Origin: an uncultured Collinsella sp.
Lineage (GTDB): Bacteria > Actinomycetota > Coriobacteriia > Coriobacteriales > Coriobacteriaceae
Length of the DNA: 23,500 bases
Direction: 5' to 3'
Assembly: GCA_900546825.1 (NCBI GenBank)
Contig: UREE01000029.1
Coordinates: 1-23,500, forward strand
The position numbers were made by a program, and so were the translations under genes. Positions 13,306 through 23,088 of this stretch are shown piece by piece. The notes below the pieces were generated by a model. That model was not told the DNA's origin. It did not search any database and saw only the letters and a list, made by a program, of their open reading frames with translations. Each line of letters begins with the position of its first letter. The stretch's first letter is position 1.

Positions 13306-14512
13306 AGTTGCCGTAACCTCCCCTCTCCTGGTCGCGGATAACGTGGCCGCCCTCGAGGGCGATCACGCGACGGTGCATGCTATCGACCATCTCGCGGTCG
13401 TGCGTGGCGACGATCACGGTGGTGCCGGTGCGGTTAATACGCTCGAGCAGCTTCATGATGCCCAGCGAGATCGCCGGGTCGAGGTTACCCGTGGGCTCGT
13501 CGCAGATCAGCAGCGGCGGACGGTTGACCATAGCGCGGGCGACGGCGACGCGCTGCTGCTCGCCACCGGAAAGCTGGTCGGGCAGCGAGTCCATCTGATC
13601 GGCCAGACCGACCAGACGCAGCACCTCCGGCACCTGGCTGCGAATGACGCCCTTGGGCTTGCCGATGCACTGCAGGGCAAACGCCACGTTTTCGTAGGCG
13701 GTCTTTTGCGGCAGAAGCTTAAAGTCCTGGAACACGGCGCCAATCTGGCGGCGCAGGAACGGAACCTTGCGGTTCTTGATCTTCATGAGGTCCTGACCGG
13801 CAACCAAGATGCGGCCGCTCGTCGGCTTGACGTCGCGGTTGAGCGTCGACAGCAGCGTGGTCTTACCCGAGCCGGAATGACCGACCAGGAAGACGAACTC
13901 GCCCGGATAGATCTCAATGTTGATGTCGTCAAGTGCAGGCTTGTTGGGCTGTGCCGGATAGATCTTGGTGACATGCTCCATAAGGATGACGGGCTCGACA
14001 CCGGCCTGCTTGGCCATCTTCTTGCGGCTGGCCTGCGGATCGATGGGCGCAAACACCGACGTAAAATCGGGGTTGTTGAGCGCGTTATCGAGGCTTGCGA
14101 CCTCGGCGGCCTGATCGCTCTCGACCACCGGGGCAGCAGGCTGCGTGGGGTCGGGAATGGCGGCAAAGAGACCGGACTGCGCAGGCTGAGGAACCGGCGT
14201 CGCAGGAGCCATGGGGTCGGGAATGCCGGCCATGGTAGGCTGCGGCGTGGCGGCGCCAGCCTGAGGCTGCTCCACGCGAGCGGTCACGGCCTGAACGGGC
14301 TCAAAACCCGCCGTGCCGGAAAGCGCGACATCGCTGGTGGGATTGTAGGCAAAGGGATCGGATGCCGGCTGTGCCTGATCTGCCGGCTGAGTGGGGGCCT
14401 GAGCAACAGGCTGGCCCTCTGAATCCGGAGTGGCGAAACGACTGCCCTGGACGCCTGTCTGCGTCTTGGGGGCATCATCGCCCGCACCGGAGGTACGGAA
14501 GTGGTTACCCAC
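13292..14512 (-). CDS. ftsE: Cell-division ATPase FtsE with a long disordered N-terminal extension
   Basis: This is a 406-residue ABC ATPase of the FtsEX complex. The ATPase core begins near residue 175 (ILMEHVTKIYP). It has Walker A GHSGSGKTT at 211-219, the signature LSGGEQQR at 314-321, Walker B LLICDEPTGNLD with Asp338 and Glu339, and the H-loop ATHDREM. FtsE is normally about 220-230 residues. The extra N-terminal stretch of about 175 is rich in Pro, Ala, Gln and Thr, with repeated PDP and PAAP/PQP-like motifs (for example GIPDPMAPATPVPQPAQ and AIPDPTQPAAP). The GTG at 14512 has AAGGAG 5 nt upstream and the frame is unbroken, so the extension appears genuinely translated. It overlaps ftsX by 14 bp. 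A TAAAAT box near 14560 may be the -10. Confidence 0.94.
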   Translation of the reverse strand: MGNHFRTSGAGDDAPKTQTGVQGSRFATPDSEGQPVAQAPTQPADQAQPASDPFAYNPTSDVALSGTAGFEPVQAVTARVEQPQAGAATPQPTMAGIPDPMAPATPVPQPAQSGLFAAIPDPTQPAAPVVESDQAAEVASLDNALNNPDFTSVFAPIDPQASRKKMAKQAGVEPVILMEHVTKIYPAQPNKPALDDINIEIYPGEFVFLVGHSGSGKTTLLSTLNRDVKPTSGRILVAGQDLMKIKNRKVPFLRRQIGAVFQDFKLLPQKTAYENVAFALQCIGKPKGVIRSQVPEVLRLVGLADQMDSLPDQLSGGEQQRVAVARAMVNRPPLLICDEPTGNLDPAISLGIMKLLERINRTGTTVIVATHDREMVDSMHRRVIALEGGHVIRDQERGGYGNYGTN

Positions 14513-14614
14513 TGGTGCTCCTTATCGTCGTGCGTTTAAACTACATGAGCGCTTTGTATTTTAGCAGCATTAGCTTTACTGCACATAAGAAGCATGGCGG
14601 GGTTTGGTCCCACC

Positions 14615-14737
14615 GGCCGCGCACAGGGTTACCTCCCAAATCGTCCTCGGACATGTCGGCGCCCCCGCTGCGCGCTTCGCGCTGCGGGTGCGCCTCCGTC
14701 CTGCGGAAAGATTTGGGAGGTAACCCTGTGCGCGGCC
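14615..14737. repeat. 123-bp element with 28-bp perfect inverted arms
   Basis: Arms 14615-14642 and 14710-14737 are perfectly complementary over 28 bp; each contains AGGGTTACCTCCC or its complement. The 67-bp middle folds again: CCCGC-T-GCGCG and CGCGC-T-GCGGG around CTT, extended by GGCGC with GCGCC. There is no T-run, open frame or target-site duplication. It is a MITE-like or REP-like hairpin between the ftsE and transketolase transcripts. The rest of 14524-14874 shows no gene. Confidence 0.85.
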
Positions 14738-14874
14738 TGCGGCTACTATGGGGTCGCCGCGTGATCTTGGGGTGCTGCACATACAAAGTTGGGAGGGCTG
14801 AATTGCACGTTGCCGTACTGGGCCCTTTTCCCGAAGAAGGCCTTGCTTGATGCGGCACTGATTTTGCTGAAATA

Positions 14875-14912
14875 TAAAAACAGGGGCGTCCTCTTTTTGA
14901 GGGCGTCCCTGT
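14875..14912 (-). terminator. Terminator of the transketolase operon
   Basis: On the minus strand, CAGGGACGCCCTC pairs with GAGGACGCCCCTG (two mismatches) around AAAAA and is followed by TTTTT. It begins about 50 bp after the transketolase C-subunit stop. Confidence 0.88.
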
Positions 14913-14960
14913 CTACGTCTATTTGCTATTGGCTTGTGGCCGATTTGAGCGGTGGTTGCT

Positions 14961-15902
14961 CTATGCCAAGAACTCCTTGGTGGTCGCCACGATGTTGGCG
15001 GCGTCCAGGCCGTACTTGTGCAGGAGCTCGGCACCCGGGCCAGACTCACCGAAGGTGTCGTTGACGCCGATCTTCTTGAGCGGCGTCGGGCACTGCTCAC
15101 ACAGGACGTCGGCAACGGCGCTGCCCAGGCCACCGATCACAGAGTGCTCCTCGACGGTTACGACGTGGCCGGTCTTGGTGGCGCTCTTGACGATCAGGTC
15201 GGCATCGATGGGCTTGATGGTGTGCATGTTGATGACCTCGGCGTCGATGCCCTCGGCAGCGAGCTGCTCGGCGGCCTCGAGAGCCTCGCCGACCATCAGG
15301 CCGCAGGCGATGATGGTGACGTCGGCGCCCTCGCGCATGACAATGCCCTTACCCAACTCGAACTTGTAGGTCTCGGGGTCGTTGATAACCGGCGAGGCCA
15401 AACGGGCGAAGCGCATGTACACCGGACCGTCGCACTCGTAGGCGGCGCGCGTCACGGCGCGGGCCTCGACGTCGTCGGCCGGAACGATAACGGTCATGCC
15501 GGGGATGACGCGCATCAGGGCGATATCCTCGCAGCACTGGTGTGTGGCACCGTCCTCGCCCACCGAGATACCGGCGTGCGTGGCACCGATCTTAACGTTG
15601 AGGTGCGGGTAGCCGATAGAGTTACGGACCTGCTCAAAGGCGCGGCCGGCGGCGAACATGGCAAAGGTGCTCGCGAAGGCAACGCGACCGGTGGTTGCGA
15701 TACCGGCGGCAACACCCATCAGGTTGCTCTCGGCGATACCCACATCGAAGAAACGATCAGGGCAGGCGGCCTTAAACTTACCGGTCTGCGTGGCGGCGGC
15801 CAGGTCGGCGTCGAGGACCACAAAGTCATCGTGCTCGTTGGCGAGCTCGACGAGGGCCTCGCCGTAGCTTACGCGCGTGGCGATTTTCTTGACGTCTGCC
15901 AT
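14961..15902 (-). CDS. Transketolase, C-terminal subunit
   Basis: This 313-residue protein corresponds to the pyrimidine-binding and C-terminal domains of transketolase. Glu58 in DVGIAESNLMGVAAG is the glutamate that activates the thiamine pyrophosphate (TPP) aminopyrimidine ring. GATHAGISVGEDGATHQ, VIVPADDVEA and VEEHSVIGGLGSAV are further family segments. The ATG at 15902 is one base after the stop of the N-terminal subunit, with GAGGAG inside that gene, so the two are coupled and presumably made in equal amounts. Together they transfer two-carbon units in the pentose phosphate pathway. This split form is common in Actinobacteria, Firmicutes and archaea, so it is not a broken gene. A 28-residue longer reading overlaps the upstream gene and is rejected. 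Confidence 0.95.
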   Translation of the reverse strand: MADVKKIATRVSYGEALVELANEHDDFVVLDADLAAATQTGKFKAACPDRFFDVGIAESNLMGVAAGIATTGRVAFASTFAMFAAGRAFEQVRNSIGYPHLNVKIGATHAGISVGEDGATHQCCEDIALMRVIPGMTVIVPADDVEARAVTRAAYECDGPVYMRFARLASPVINDPETYKFELGKGIVMREGADVTIIACGLMVGEALEAAEQLAAEGIDAEVINMHTIKPIDADLIVKSATKTGHVVTVEEHSVIGGLGSAVADVLCEQCPTPLKKIGVNDTFGESGPGAELLHKYGLDAANIVATTKEFLA

Positions 15903-15903
15903 C

Positions 15904-16734
15904 CTAGAGCTCCTCTCCGGCGGCCGTGAGCTCTGCCATGGCCTGCTCAAACTGTTCATCATTGGGGGCCTTGCCGTGCCAACCAACCTGGTTCTCCATA
16001 AAGGACACGCCCTTGCCCTTCAGGGTCTCGGCGATAATGGCGGTCGGCTGGCCCTTGGTAGCGCGAGCCTCGGCAAAGGCGGCGCGGATCTGATCGAAAT
16101 CGTTGCCGTCGGCAAGCTCCACCACGTGGAACTTAAAGGCGCGGAACTTGTCGGCGAGCGGCATGGGGTCGTTGACCTCCTCGACGGGACCGTCGATCTG
16201 CAGGCCGTTGTGGTCGACGATCACACAGAGGTTGTCGAGCTGCTGGTTGCCGGCAAACATGGCGGCCTCCCAGACCTGGCCCTCCTCGCTCTCGCCATCG
16301 CCCAGCAGGGCGTACGTGCGATAAGTATCGCCCCAGTGCTTGGCGGCGAGCGCCATCCCGACGGCGGCGGAGATGCCCTGGCCGAGCGAACCGGTGGACA
16401 TGTCAACGCCCGGAGTGTCGTTCATGTTGGGATGACCCTGCAGGTGGCTGCCGATGTGGCGCAGCGTCTCAAGATCCTCCTTGGGGAAGAACCCACGCTC
16501 GGCGAGCACGGCGTACAGACCAGGCGCGCAGTGGCCCTTGGAAAGCACAAAGCGATCGCGGTCGGCCTTGCGGGGATGGGCCGGGTCGACGTTCATTTCC
16601 TCAAAGTACAGATAGGTCATGATGTCGGCAGCGCCGAGCGAACCGCCCGGATGGCCGGACTTGGCAGCGTGCACGCCGGTGACGATGCCCTTCCTTACCT
16701 CGTTGGCAACCTTTTTGAGCTCTTCGTCGCTCAT
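15904..16734 (-). CDS. Transketolase, N-terminal (TPP-binding) subunit
   Basis: This 276-residue protein corresponds to the pyrophosphate-binding domain of transketolase. AAKSGHPGGSLG holds His28. SKGHCAPGLYA (about 65-75), MSTGSLGQGIS (112-122) and the TPP/Mg2+ motif GDGESEEGQVWEA (145-157) with VDHNGLQIDG follow. The ATG at 16734 is preceded by AAGGAAGG at 4 nt. It is the first gene of a two-gene operon with the C-terminal subunit. The 207 bp between it and yitT are AT-rich in part, but no convincing promoter is visible. Confidence 0.95.
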   Translation of the reverse strand: MSDEELKKVANEVRKGIVTGVHAAKSGHPGGSLGAADIMTYLYFEEMNVDPAHPRKADRDRFVLSKGHCAPGLYAVLAERGFFPKEDLETLRHIGSHLQGHPNMNDTPGVDMSTGSLGQGISAAVGMALAAKHWGDTYRTYALLGDGESEEGQVWEAAMFAGNQQLDNLCVIVDHNGLQIDGPVEEVNDPMPLADKFRAFKFHVVELADGNDFDQIRAAFAEARATKGQPTAIIAETLKGKGVSFMENQVGWHGKAPNDEQFEQAMAELTAAGEEL

Positions 16735-16941
16735 TGTGCCTTCCTTTCATCCTCATTAGACAAAATGCGCACGGCACCGAAGGTAATCCCAACACAGCCG
16801 CAATGCACGTACGTCATTCATTATGCTGGAAACTGATGGCTTTACCAGAGTTTTTATCATTATTTGAACAATTGAGCAGGCAGAACCGCTGATGAAACGG
16901 TTTATCAATGTGAACGTCTTTTGGATGGGACGCGGTCGGCC

Positions 16942-17832
16942 CTACGCGCTAATGTCCTTGAATCCCTCGCCGAAAGCTTCCGTAACGTCGGCGACCGTCA
17001 CAATGGCGTGAGGATCGCGCTCGCGCACGATCGTCTTGAGGGTATTGAGCTCTCGACGGTTCACGATGACCATGATCACCGGCTTCTCGGCACCCGAATA
17101 CATGCCAGTCGCCTTAAACTTGGTACAACCACGACCCAGGCCATACATGATATCGGCAGCGATATCAGGGAACTTGTCCGAGATGATGAGTACCATACGG
17201 CGTTTGTTGCCACCATCGACCACGGCATCGATCACGTAGCCGCTAATGACCATCGAAAGGCCTGCATATAGTGCATTTTCGATTGAAAAGACCGGAGCCG
17301 ACAGCGCGCATACGGCAACATCGATCGCCATGACGGTCGAGCCCACGGGCAGCGAGGTATTACGCGAGATGATTTGGCCAATCGTGTCCGAGCCGCCGGT
17401 GTTGGCGCCGGCGCGCAGCACCATGCCGTAACCGATGCCTGTAATAATGCCGCCCCACATGGCAGGGAGCATCAGGTCCGCATCCGCCAGAGGTGCTACA
17501 AACGGGGCGAACAGATCGGTAAAGAAGCCCAGCAGCACAAAGCCCGTCGCGGTCTGCACCACGTAGAACATGCCGCCCTCGCGCATAACGACCAGCAACA
17601 GCAAGGCGTTCATCACAATCGTCTGAATACCAACGGGAAGCGATATGCCGCGCGATGCGCCGACCGCCTGGATAATGGTGGCAAGGCCCGTAACACCACC
17701 GGCAGCAAGGCCGTTGGGAATCAAAAACAGGTCGGTCGCAATAGCGGCCAGAGCGCACCCCAACATAATCTGGGGCAGGTCGTGAAAGAAGTTCATCGAT
17801 AGAATGCGCTTGATGTCCAGACGATATGCCAT
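16942..17832 (-). CDS. YitT-family membrane protein
   Basis: This 296-residue protein has an N-terminal membrane domain with about five to six hydrophobic helices (YitT/DUF161) and a C-terminal soluble DUF2179 domain. Typical segments are LIPNGLAAGGVTGLATI, LRAGANTGGSDTIGQII and the C-terminal ATGMYSGAEKPVIMVIVNRRE with RERDPHAIVTVADVTEAFGEGF. The ATG at 17832 is chosen for the GGGAGG 4 nt upstream; an earlier in-frame ATG would sit on top of that SD. The function of the family is not established, though a transport role has been suggested. A complete terminator hairpin lies in the leader, ending 2 nt before the SD, which raises the possibility of attenuation. Confidence 0.9.
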   Translation of the reverse strand: MAYRLDIKRILSMNFFHDLPQIMLGCALAAIATDLFLIPNGLAAGGVTGLATIIQAVGASRGISLPVGIQTIVMNALLLLVVMREGGMFYVVQTATGFVLLGFFTDLFAPFVAPLADADLMLPAMWGGIITGIGYGMVLRAGANTGGSDTIGQIISRNTSLPVGSTVMAIDVAVCALSAPVFSIENALYAGLSMVISGYVIDAVVDGGNKRRMVLIISDKFPDIAADIMYGLGRGCTKFKATGMYSGAEKPVIMVIVNRRELNTLKTIVRERDPHAIVTVADVTEAFGEGFKDISA

Positions 17833-17844
17833 GCTACCTCCCTC

Positions 17845-17870
17845 AAAAAAGCGCACCCAAACGGATGCGC
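17845..17870 (-). terminator. Terminator hairpin abutting the yitT ribosome binding site
   Basis: On the minus strand, GCGCATCCGTTTGGGTGCGC folds and is followed by TTTTTT. It then runs after two bases into the GGGAGG of yitT. It could be the last terminator of prfB or an attenuator of yitT. The same loop sequence recurs in the rpmE terminator. Confidence 0.8.
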
Positions 17871-17912
17871 TTCGAACTTCTTGCTGTATTCGATTCTACC
17901 GATTCGCCGAAC

Positions 17913-17972
17913 AAAAACCACCCCTGCGCAGGGTTTGCTTTGGATACAAAACCACCCTGCTCGGAGGGTTTT
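17913..17972 (-). terminator. Two tandem imperfect hairpins after prfB
   Basis: On the minus strand, hairpin one is AAAACCCTCC...GGGTGGTTTT (17948-17972), and hairpin two is AAACCCTGCGCAGGGGTGGTT followed by TTT (17913-17935). They are related in sequence, spaced about 35 bp apart, and lie 27-85 bp after the prfB stop. A third dyad, CATAAACCG-CC-CGGTTTATG (17984-18003), overlaps the stop codon itself. Confidence 0.55.
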
Positions 17973-17998
17973 ATCCATTTCCACATAAACCGGGCGGT

Positions 17999-19146
17999 TT
18001 ATGCAGATGGGATCTCTGCGTCAGCGTTGCCGGTGGCCCAGCGATGGTAGCCAATAACAAATGGGTCCAGGTCACCATCGTCAAGAACGGCCTCGACATT
18101 GCTGGTCTCCACGCCCGTGCGTAGGTCCTTGACCATCTGATACGGGTAGAGTACGTAGCTGCGAATCTGGTTGCCAAAACCAATCGTGGTCTTGGGTCCG
18201 CGGATCTCATCGAGCGCCTCAGCACGCTTCTCGAGCTCAATCTCGTACAGGCGAGCCTTGAGGATCTGCATGCACGCGGCCTTGTTCTGGATCTGGCTGC
18301 GCTCGTTTTGGCAGGTGACCACAATGCCGCTGGGAAAATGCGTCACGCGCACGGCGGAGTCGGTGGTGTTAACGCCCTGGCCGCCCGGGCCGCTCGCGTG
18401 GTACACGTCCACGCGGATGTCATCGGGACTGATCTCGATGTCGATATCATCGGGTAGCACGGGGATGACCTCGACGCCGGCAAACGTGGTCTGGCGGCGC
18501 TTCTTGTCGTCGGTGGGGCTAATGCGCACCAAGCGGTGGACGCCGGCCTCGGCGCGCAGCATGCCAAATGCGTCCTTGCCCTCGACGGTAAAGGTCGCAC
18601 GGTCAATGCCGATGACCTCGGCCGCGGGACAGTCGTTGATGGTGACCTTCCAGCCGCGACGCTGGCAGTACTTCATGTACATCTTAAAGAGCATGAAGGT
18701 CCAGTCCTGGGCCTCCAGACCGCCCTGTCCGGGCTTGATGGTCACAATAGCATCGCCGTGATCGAACTCACCGGTAAACCAGCTCGAAAGCTCAAGCTCA
18801 TCGATGGCACGGGCCAGGCGCTCAGCCGTGGCTGTAGCCTCCTCGCGAAGGGCGGCGGCATCGGGGTCACCCCCCATCTCCTCGGCAAGCTCCAGCGCGG
18901 CGCGGGCATCGGAAAGCTCGCCGCGCGCGTTGTCCACGGCAGCGATATCTTCCTTGGTGCGCGCGATTTCCTCCATGGTGACACGGGCGGCGTCGGCGTC
19001 ATCCCAAAAGCCGGGGGCCACGCTTTTGGCCTCGAGCTCGGTCACGCGCGTGCGCTTTTCGTCCAAGTGGAGATACGACTCGACCTCGCCGAGCCGGTCC
19101 GCAAACGCGTCCAGCTCGGCGGGCGTTACCTCTAAAGCCTCAGCCA

Positions 19147-19147
<1 letters not shown>
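17999..19147 (-). CDS. prfB: Peptide chain release factor 2 (RF2)
   Basis: This 382-residue protein ends translation at UGA and UAA. The catalytic GGQ lies at 255-257 in SGPGGQGVNTTDSAVRVTH. The stop-codon reading loop is LVRISPTDDKKRRQTTF: the usual Ser-Pro-Phe is Ser-Pro-Thr at 210-212. The programmed +1 frameshift (CUU UGA) that controls RF2 in many bacteria is absent. The frame runs straight through the matching place (VESYLHLDEKRTR, residues 22-34). The ATG at 19147 overlaps the secA stop as TAATG, a classic secA-prfB arrangement that implies coupled translation. It is followed by hairpins that probably end the transcript. Confidence 0.95.
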
Positions 19148-21954
<2,807 letters not shown>

Positions 21955-22082
21955 GTGGTTTTCCTTTTTGGCCATCGCCCACGCCGTGCAGCTGCGGGCG
22001 AGTTAAACACAGATGATTGTACTTTAGCCAAACAAGGCGCGGCCTATACGGTCGACCTCGACCGCCACGTAATAACTACGAC

Positions 22083-22123
22083 CAACCTGCCACAATGGGA
22101 CAGGTTAATTTTGGCAGGTTTTA
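22083..22123. repeat. 41-bp GGGACAGGTT palindrome, copy 2
   Basis: AACCTGCCA (22084-22092) pairs with TGGCAGGTT (22112-22120) around a centre containing GGGACAGGTTAATTT. It matches 9956-9996 at 36 of 41 positions. It lies between secA and rpmE. Confidence 0.87.
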
Positions 22124-22150
22124 TCTGGCCAAACGCCGCCTCTCTGCCAT

Positions 22151-22217
22151 TTGGTGCAAGCAAACCTGTCCCCTTCGCACCAATCTGGTGCAATGGGGAC
22201 AGGTTGGCTTGCACCAA
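22151..22217. repeat. 67-bp nested hairpin of the GGGACAGGTT type
   Basis: Arms 22151-22173 and 22195-22217 are complementary at 22 of 23 positions, running from TTGGTGCAAGC to CCTGTCCCC and back. The 21-nt centre folds again as GCACCA-ATC-TGGTGC, so nearly the whole element is double-stranded. It abuts the rpmE terminator. Transcribed from either strand it would give the same strong hairpin. Confidence 0.88.
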
Positions 22218-22258
22218 TAAAAAGAAAAGGGCCGCGCACCCAAATGGATGCACGGCCC
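22216..22258 (-). terminator. Terminator of rpmE
   Basis: On the minus strand, GGGCCG pairs with CGGCCC around GCATCCATTTGGGTGC (22229-22258), followed by TTTTCTTTTTATT. It starts 37 bp after the rpmE stop. Its loop closely matches the terminator at 17845-17870. Confidence 0.9.
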
Positions 22259-22295
22259 TCATGCCATGAATGCGAGCGATTCCGCGGCGAGCTAT

Positions 22296-22721
22296 TTACT
22301 CAGCAGCCTCGGTGGTCTCGGCCTCGGCAGCGGCCTCCTCGACGGGAGCCTCTGTGGGAGCCTCGGCGGCCTGCTTGGCAGCCTCCTCGGCGAACTTAGC
22401 GGCACGCTTAGCCTTCTCGGCAGCCTTAGCCTCAGCGGCGGCCTTGCGAGCGGCCTCGGCCTCAGCAGCCTTGGCGGCCTTGGCAGCCTTGGCCTCCTCA
22501 GCCTTCTTGAGCTGGGCGGCAGCGGCGCCACCGAACTTGTCGGCGAAGCGCTGGACGCGTCCACCGGTGTCGACGAACTTCTGCTGGCCGGTGTAGAACG
22601 GGTGGCACTCGTTGCAAAGCTCGACCTTCATCTCGGACACGGTAGCGTGCGTCTTGAAGGTGTTGCCGCAGGAGCACGTCACCGTGCACTCGACATACTG
22701 GGGATGGATACCCTGCTTCAT
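22296..22721 (-). CDS. rpmE: Ribosomal protein bL31 with a long Ala/Lys/Glu-rich tail
   Basis: This is a 141-residue large-subunit ribosomal protein. The first 65-70 residues are a normal zinc-type bL31: MKQGIHPQYVECTVTCSCG, CNECHPFYTG and DTGGRVQRFADKFGG. Cys16, Cys18, Cys36 and Cys39 are the likely zinc ligands. The remaining 70 or so residues are almost entirely Ala, Lys, Glu and Arg (runs such as KAAKAAEAEAARKAAAEAK), predicted to be one long helix or coiled coil, then an acidic end. Ordinary bL31 stops at 66-80 residues. The frame is intact and ends at a proper stop and terminator, so the tail looks real. The ATG at 22721 has AAGGAG 7 nt upstream, sequestered in a leader hairpin, which suggests autogenous control. 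Confidence 0.95.
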   Translation of the reverse strand: MKQGIHPQYVECTVTCSCGNTFKTHATVSEMKVELCNECHPFYTGQQKFVDTGGRVQRFADKFGGAAAAQLKKAEEAKAAKAAKAAEAEAARKAAAEAKAAEKAKRAAKFAEEAAKQAAEAPTEAPVEEAAAEAETTEAAE

Positions 22722-22728
22722 GGTAGGA

Positions 22729-22798
22729 CTCCTTATTGGTCAGGCGCTGGTTACCGATCAGCGCATAAGGCGTCTTGGTTTCCGACCAAGACAACAAA
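22729..22798 (-). promoter_or_regulatory. Structured rpmE leader, probable bL31 autoregulatory element
   Basis: Between the promoter and rpmE the transcript folds twice. The first hairpin is GTCTTGGT-CGGAA-ACCAAGAC, a perfect 8-bp stem (22772-22792). In the second, CCTTAT (from 22770) pairs with ATAAGG (22731-22736), with an inner stem GCGCTG/CAGCGC (22744-22764). ATAAGG overlaps the SD AAGGAG (22729-22734), so the fold hides the ribosome binding site. Ribosomal protein leaders for L31, including a Coriobacteria type, have been described from comparative genomics; I judge this a likely member by position and structure only. Confidence 0.75.
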
Positions 22799-22805
22799 CT
22801 CGGCT

Positions 22806-22834
22806 ATGGTACCACGGCGCCGCGTGTCCCACAA
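22806..22834 (-). promoter_or_regulatory. Promoter of rpmE
   Basis: On the minus strand, TTGTGG (22829-22834) and TACCAT (22806-22811) are separated by 17 bp. Transcription would start near 22799, giving a leader of about 78 nt that contains the two hairpins described for rpmE. Confidence 0.65.
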
Positions 22835-22914
22835 AAGGTTCACGGTCTTTTCGGAACGACACGAATCTGACCCATCGAAACACATCTCCACCGTTCCTTC
22901 AACTGGGAAAATGC

Positions 22915-22947
22915 CGTCCCCGGGGCCTGAGAAGGGCCCCGGGGACG
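22915..22947 (-). terminator. Strong GC hairpin upstream of the rpmE promoter
   Basis: A perfect 13-bp stem, CGTCCCCGGGGCC with GGCCCCGGGGACG, encloses a 7-nt loop. On the minus strand it is followed by GCATTTTCCC, so it may be a second barrier to transcripts from the 23089-23433 gene. Without a clean T-run its role is uncertain. Confidence 0.5.
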
Positions 22948-23010
22948 TTCGACTGACTGCGGGAACGGCCTTTCCGCTCAATGTGTTCGGCTGAGATCGG
23001 AAATCAACCA

Positions 23011-23029
23011 AACTGAACTAGGTTCAGTT
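23011..23029. promoter_or_regulatory. Perfect dyad AACTGAAC-TAG-GTTCAGTT, possible operator
   Basis: This is an isolated 19-bp dyad with 8-bp perfect arms in the gap between rpmE and the small secreted protein gene. It is too short and lacks a T-run to be a terminator. On the plus strand TTGACA follows at 23028-23033, but with no matching -10. The role is unknown. Confidence 0.35.
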
Positions 23030-23036
23030 GACATGG

Positions 23037-23074
23037 TTAAAAACGAGGGGCGACGCTTTTGCGTCACCCCTCGT
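23037..23074 (-). terminator. Terminator after the small secreted protein gene
   Basis: On the minus strand, ACGAGGGGTGACGC pairs with GCGTCGCCCCTCGT around AAAA and is followed by TTTTTAA. It begins 15 bp after the stop at 23089. Confidence 0.93.
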
Positions 23075-23088
23075 CCCGGCCGGTTGCT

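Noticed and set aside
14541..15133. Minus-strand open frames over the 28-bp inverted repeat
   Set aside because: They run through hairpin arms and the terminator, have no SD or recognisable sequence, and overlap the transketolase gene in a different frame.
15902..15904. Transketolase as a frameshifted or broken gene
   Set aside because: Both halves have their own SD and start, join with a one-base gap, and match the well-known two-subunit form.
17984..18003. Dyad at the prfB stop as a terminator
   Set aside because: The stem is AT-rich at its ends, overlaps the stop codon and has no following T-run; the hairpins at 17913-17972 fit better.
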